DNA of 64,000 nucleotides from Leucocoprinus leucothites (Eukaryota; Basidiomycota; Agaricomycetes; Agaricales; Agaricaceae): positions 744,001 to 808,000 of the forward strand of contig JAACJO010000002.1 in assembly GCA_013368445.1 (NCBI GenBank), read 5' to 3'. The first letter of the stretch is position 1. The number at the start of each line of letters is the position of its first letter. The translations under genes and the position numbers were made by a program. Below the pieces are notes generated by a model. It saw only the letters and a list, made by a program, of their open reading frames with translations, searched no databases and had not been told where the DNA came from. Positions 60,566 through 64,000 of this stretch are shown here, in pieces.

Positions 60566-61681
60566 ATGGACACTCCCATTAACTTCACTGTCGTACACCG
60601 CGGAGCCACCTATCCGCTTTCCCTCTCACCATCCACAACCCTTGTAGAACTTCATGCACAGCTCGAACAGCTCACATCTGTACCCCCGTCAAATCAGAAG
60701 CTCCTTTATAAGGGGAAGAAGGCGGGCAATGACGACACTACCCTGGCCCTGGCCGGCTTCAAGGACGGGATGAAGATTCAAATGCTCGGAGCCACCACCG
60801 AAGAAATCGGCGGAATAAAGGCTGTTGAGGATGAGCGCGCAAAGAGGGAACGAATCATGCATGAACGAGCACTGAAGCCCCAAGTCAAGGTACGCTCATT
60901 ATACTCCCTCATAAGCACAATAGGCCAACTTTGTCTCTAGCTTCGTTCAACAGGTCCTTCGCCCTCTACTTCTTCGAAATACAAATTCCATCGCATAGCA
61001 CCTCTCCCGCACCTCCCAAATCCATCTTCTGCTCAAAATATCCTCGACAAGCTAGCGAATGATCCAGCAATTCTCCATGTCATGGCCAAACATGAATTTA
61101 GCGTCGGTTTATTGACCGAATTAGCGCCTCATGAACAGCCTCATTTATTAGGCCTGAATGTAAACGCTGGGCAAGAGATCAAGCTACGAATACGAACAAA
61201 CGCATATGATGGATTCAGGCTGTATAGCGAGATTAGGAAAGTTCTATGCCATGAGCTCGCCCATAACGTCTGGGGCGATCACGATGAGAACGTGCGCTTC
61301 CCCTCCTCATACCATGAATCTTGTATTTATTTCGACTTCTGACAGTTCAAAGAACTCAATTCCAAACTCAACCGCGAAGTAACCCAATTCGAACGCGCAC
61401 AAGCCTCCGGAACACACCATCTCACCTCATCCGCCGACCCACACGGTATATACCAGCCAGCATCATCAGAACTAGAAGCGGAAGCCCAGGCGTACGTCCT
61501 CGGTGGCCCCTCCACATCAACGGCGGCACTGGCGGGAGACTCGAGAGAGGATATGCGTAGACGGATGTTAGAGGCTACGATAAATAGACTGAGGAAGGAG
61601 GAAGAAGAACTTGAGATGAGTTGTGGAACGGGAACGGACGTTAAGACGTCTGAACCTGATGGACCCAGCAGGTCGTTATAG
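60566..61681 (+). CDS. Ubiquitin-like plus WLM-domain metalloprotease, WSS1 family
   Basis: Predicted zinc protease of the Wss1/SPRTN-like group, which acts on SUMO/ubiquitin-marked proteins and DNA-protein crosslinks. Exons are 60566..60889, 60941..61291 and 61346..61681, giving 336 residues. An N-terminal ubiquitin-like fold (residues 1-75: FTVVHRGATYPLSL, QKLLYKGKKAGNDDTTLALAG) is followed by the WLM domain. Its zinc site, HELAHNVWGDHD near residue 212, has both histidines and the glutamate intact. VGLLTELAPHE and LGLNVNAGQEIKLRIRT are also typical. The Ubl-first layout matches the S. pombe Ubl-WLM protein more than budding-yeast Wss1. The C-terminus is coiled-coil-like and ends SEPDGPSRSL. 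Inverted copy C begins at the stop codon, and a copy of this gene's last ~53 bp lies at 53585..53638. Confidence 0.9.
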
Positions 61682-64000
61682 ATCTATTGGTTGATTAGAC
61701 ATACATATATAATTTAGCTCGGAACCATAAATTAGAATCACAATACCCTAATGATCTTTGTTCGACCTATGGGCATGCGCGCCGACTAGTCCCGATTCGA
61801 GAAAGCCTAAATGCCAAACAGAATACAGTTTCTTGATATTCACGCATTGATGAGCGTCGAGATTTCCCAGAGATCTTGTCAAGCGCTGCCCACGGTCCGA
61901 GCGTATTGAATGAGCGGTCGACAAACGGTCCTTCACCGGGTCAACTCCGTAGGCCAACAATATGGGCTGGGCGTGTTGACGGTGATGTCAGACGAAAATA
62001 TATTGAGGTACAACCAGTCGTGGTGGTTTTTCGAGTAGGTGCACGGAGGTCACTTTAGTTTCCGGGTTCAGGTCTAGCAGAGACTTTGGATATCTGGGCC
62101 CATTATACCCTCCGAAGCGGATAATGGCCTTGTTACGGGAGAGGAACCGAGCAGACTGTGAGGACAAGGCTCTTCCATGGACAGGCAGATTTAGAAAGGA
62201 AGCACGGTAAGATTGAGTTGAAAAAGAATCGTTGCCTATGTGGAGAAGATTAGCTTGTTGGCAACCTAGGATGGTCCGCAAAAAGCTGACATCTGGTAGC
62301 CTCCGGGTTCGAGACAGTGAACGTTATTAAAGCAATAACATGTACATCACCTCCATTGGGAGTACATCGGAGTTCTGCGCACACAGTTATTGTCCGGAGG
62401 AGTGATCATAAACGCCGAGCGACATCGAGTAGTTGCATGCACTGCTGGGGTAGAATCTGTGAGGTTCACGAATACTGAAAAACGTCAATTAGTGAATACC
62501 CTTTGTTCTCGAAAAAAGAAAGCCTTACCCTGATGTCTTGTATGTAACAAATTTGACATTATTCGTGATCTGCCGCGGGTGTCATTGTGTGCATGTTGGC
62601 TGCCCTCTTAAGAGGTGGCGAGGAGAGAATGCGCTCGGCCACTACTGTTATTGATTAGTTTCTAATCGAATATTCGATGATCGGATGACTTTAATGGCCA
62701 CTTCAATACCGCCACTGTCGTTACATATAGCGGGATCTACTGTCTTGACTCTTGAGAGTTGGCAGAGACGCAGAGGAGGGTTTCGAGTATCCGGGCCCAG
62801 TAGATGTCTCGAGTGACTAGAGCCTGGCGTGCTGAAATTGGGGTAGTAGTAATCCACTGTCGGACGCCTTCTTCCCGACGCTCGTAAGCCATTTCAGTGG
62901 GGGCGGCTCGATGTTGGGGTTGCTTGCACGACCTGGCCAAGTGTGTATTTGGCGAATAGGTCAGCTTTGACTGACTATTGAAGTGCCTGGCAAAAAAATA
63001 TCGGGGCTCGAAGCAGCGCTCTCAGACTTGAGACGAGTTGGCGGATAACGACGCTATACTTGGTTTGAGTGGTTCTAGGGGCTCGCTTGGAGCAAAAAAA
63101 TCGTAGAGGTATCGGTATCGCACCGCTCTGAGAATAGAAACTTCTATTCGCCTTGGCAGCTGGGAGGAGAGTAGTTGGGAGGAACGGCGATCATTCAGCG
63201 AAAACGCTTGGACCTGGAAGAAATTGGGCTACCCTGGTGTGTCACATGTAATTAGCTTGAGACTTCCTCAGCGACTTTTGATGTCGCCTCTGTCATCGTG
63301 GGCGGTGTTGGTTGTTGTCCGGAGAGGTGCTGGTGGTGTGCTCAATGCCCAGGTCTAGCAGTGGCTGAGTTTGGAGTAGTGATCGATCACTGGATGTCCC
63401 AATTCAGCGCTCTCCTACTTTCGACCCCTGCCTTGCTCATTCACAACGGTCACTTATTTCAAATTCAAGCTCTCCTACCACCACGGGATGTAACAGCGTC
63501 GCAACGTCATCCTAGCCCTCGCAAAAATTTTATCCTTTCCGTAAATTCCTTGTCGCGAGGATGACCGGCCTCATCTTCTGTGCCACAAAAGCACGAGCAG
63601 GGGGTTGTGTACACGGAAGAAAGCCTGATGCCCTTGTTGGAGTATTGTTGGAGGAGGGTTGGCGCTCAAGAACAGGGAGCCAGGTTCCTTGACGCGGATC
63701 GACGCACTGAGATTCTGTGAGTACGATACTCTGCGCTGCATAGCAATTTAATGCGGTCACGTCTGATTCCTTCTGTTCTGTACATAGCTTCTTCAATGGC
63801 CGAAGAGAAAATCGCCCCATTCACATCCCCCTTCCATTGGCACTTGCTAGTCACCCACGGCGTTTGTGCTGCGGTCATGGAAGGAAGTCTTTACACATCC
63901 ACGTCGTGGCTACAGACACGACCCGCATGTGTTTGGACTTAAGAGGGCACAGAGCAGCTGGGTCATTGAAGCACATGTTTGTGAATAACAGTTTTGCGGT
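61629..64000. repeat. Inverted duplication arm, right (copy C)
   Basis: Reverse-complement match to 51187..53638, running from the last codons of the WSS1-like gene to the window edge, where it continues out of view. It contains the matching kinase relic and the beginning of the unit shared by copies A and B. The orphan gene of those copies would lie beyond 64000. No transposon ORF is seen, and the open frames here are short. Confidence 0.8.
62648..62790 (-). pseudogene. TKL-type protein kinase relic, copy C
   Basis: On the minus strand this reads ICNDSGGIEVAIKVIRSSN then IRLETNQ and a stop. The V-A-I-K-V-I-R core keeps the catalytic-lysine position that copy A has lost. In intact agaric TKL kinases this strand continues into a helix (R-x-x-x-E-I-x-V-W), but here a stop follows at once. 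The next ~700 bp give no catalytic-loop motif. It is a fragment rather than a working kinase. Confidence 0.35.

Noticed and set aside
51187..64000. Repeat-induced point mutation as the cause of divergence between copies
   Set aside because: By eye, differences include many indels and transversions in both directions rather than a clear C-to-T bias. A count of transition types over a full alignment would decide it.

Overview
The window is nuclear DNA of a mushroom-forming basidiomycete (Agaricomycetes). The genes are intron-dense, with introns mostly 45-65 nt and GT-AG, and the gene set is typical of that class: a SHE3-like coiled-coil protein, an ADIP-domain protein, an SNT2-type BAH/PHD protein and a TKL-kinase relic. 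All exon models below were built by hand from reading frame, splice signals and remembered family motifs. No alignment or transcript data was available.

From 1 to about 48,000 the window is ordinary gene-dense sequence. In order it holds: GPATCH1-like (5' truncated, +); MAK11-like WD40 ribosome-biogenesis factor (-), sharing a 117-bp divergent promoter with mitochondrial GatA (+); a 2.4-kb non-coding stretch; a giant RXT3-domain protein (+); a 2-kb gap; a DHA2-type MFS transporter (+), convergent with ALG5 (-); a RanBP1-domain YRB2-like protein (-); a membrane hybrid histidine kinase (-), divergent from SNT2 (+); a DOA4/USP8-like MIT-rhodanese-USP protease (-), divergent from an ADIP coiled-coil protein (+); a phenol-hydroxylase-like FAD monooxygenase (-); POLD4 (-); and one odd tRNA.

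From about 48,600 to 57,100, and again from 61,680 to the window end, lies an accessory island. It is built from three diverged copies of one segment. Copies A and B are direct repeats offset by about 5 kb, each carrying an orphan gene with the same three-exon structure. Copy C is inverted and starts at the stop codon of the WSS1-like gene. The mirror end of copy A contains the last ~53 coding bases of that same gene in antisense, so the duplication captured a gene end. Two housekeeping genes, SHE3-like (-) and the Ubl-WLM metalloprotease WSS1-like (+), sit between the copies and share a 133-bp divergent promoter.

The most striking observation is in the histidine kinase. The phospho-accepting histidine lies in a 14-nt microexon. 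The intron after it has no usable GT donor, and reads cleanly only as an AT-AC intron that restores the H-box. The same gene has an unexplained one-base frame conflict in its membrane region. Other oddities are two GC-AG introns, several microexons, in-frame introns, and a tRNA with an isoleucine-type body but a valine (AAC) anticodon.
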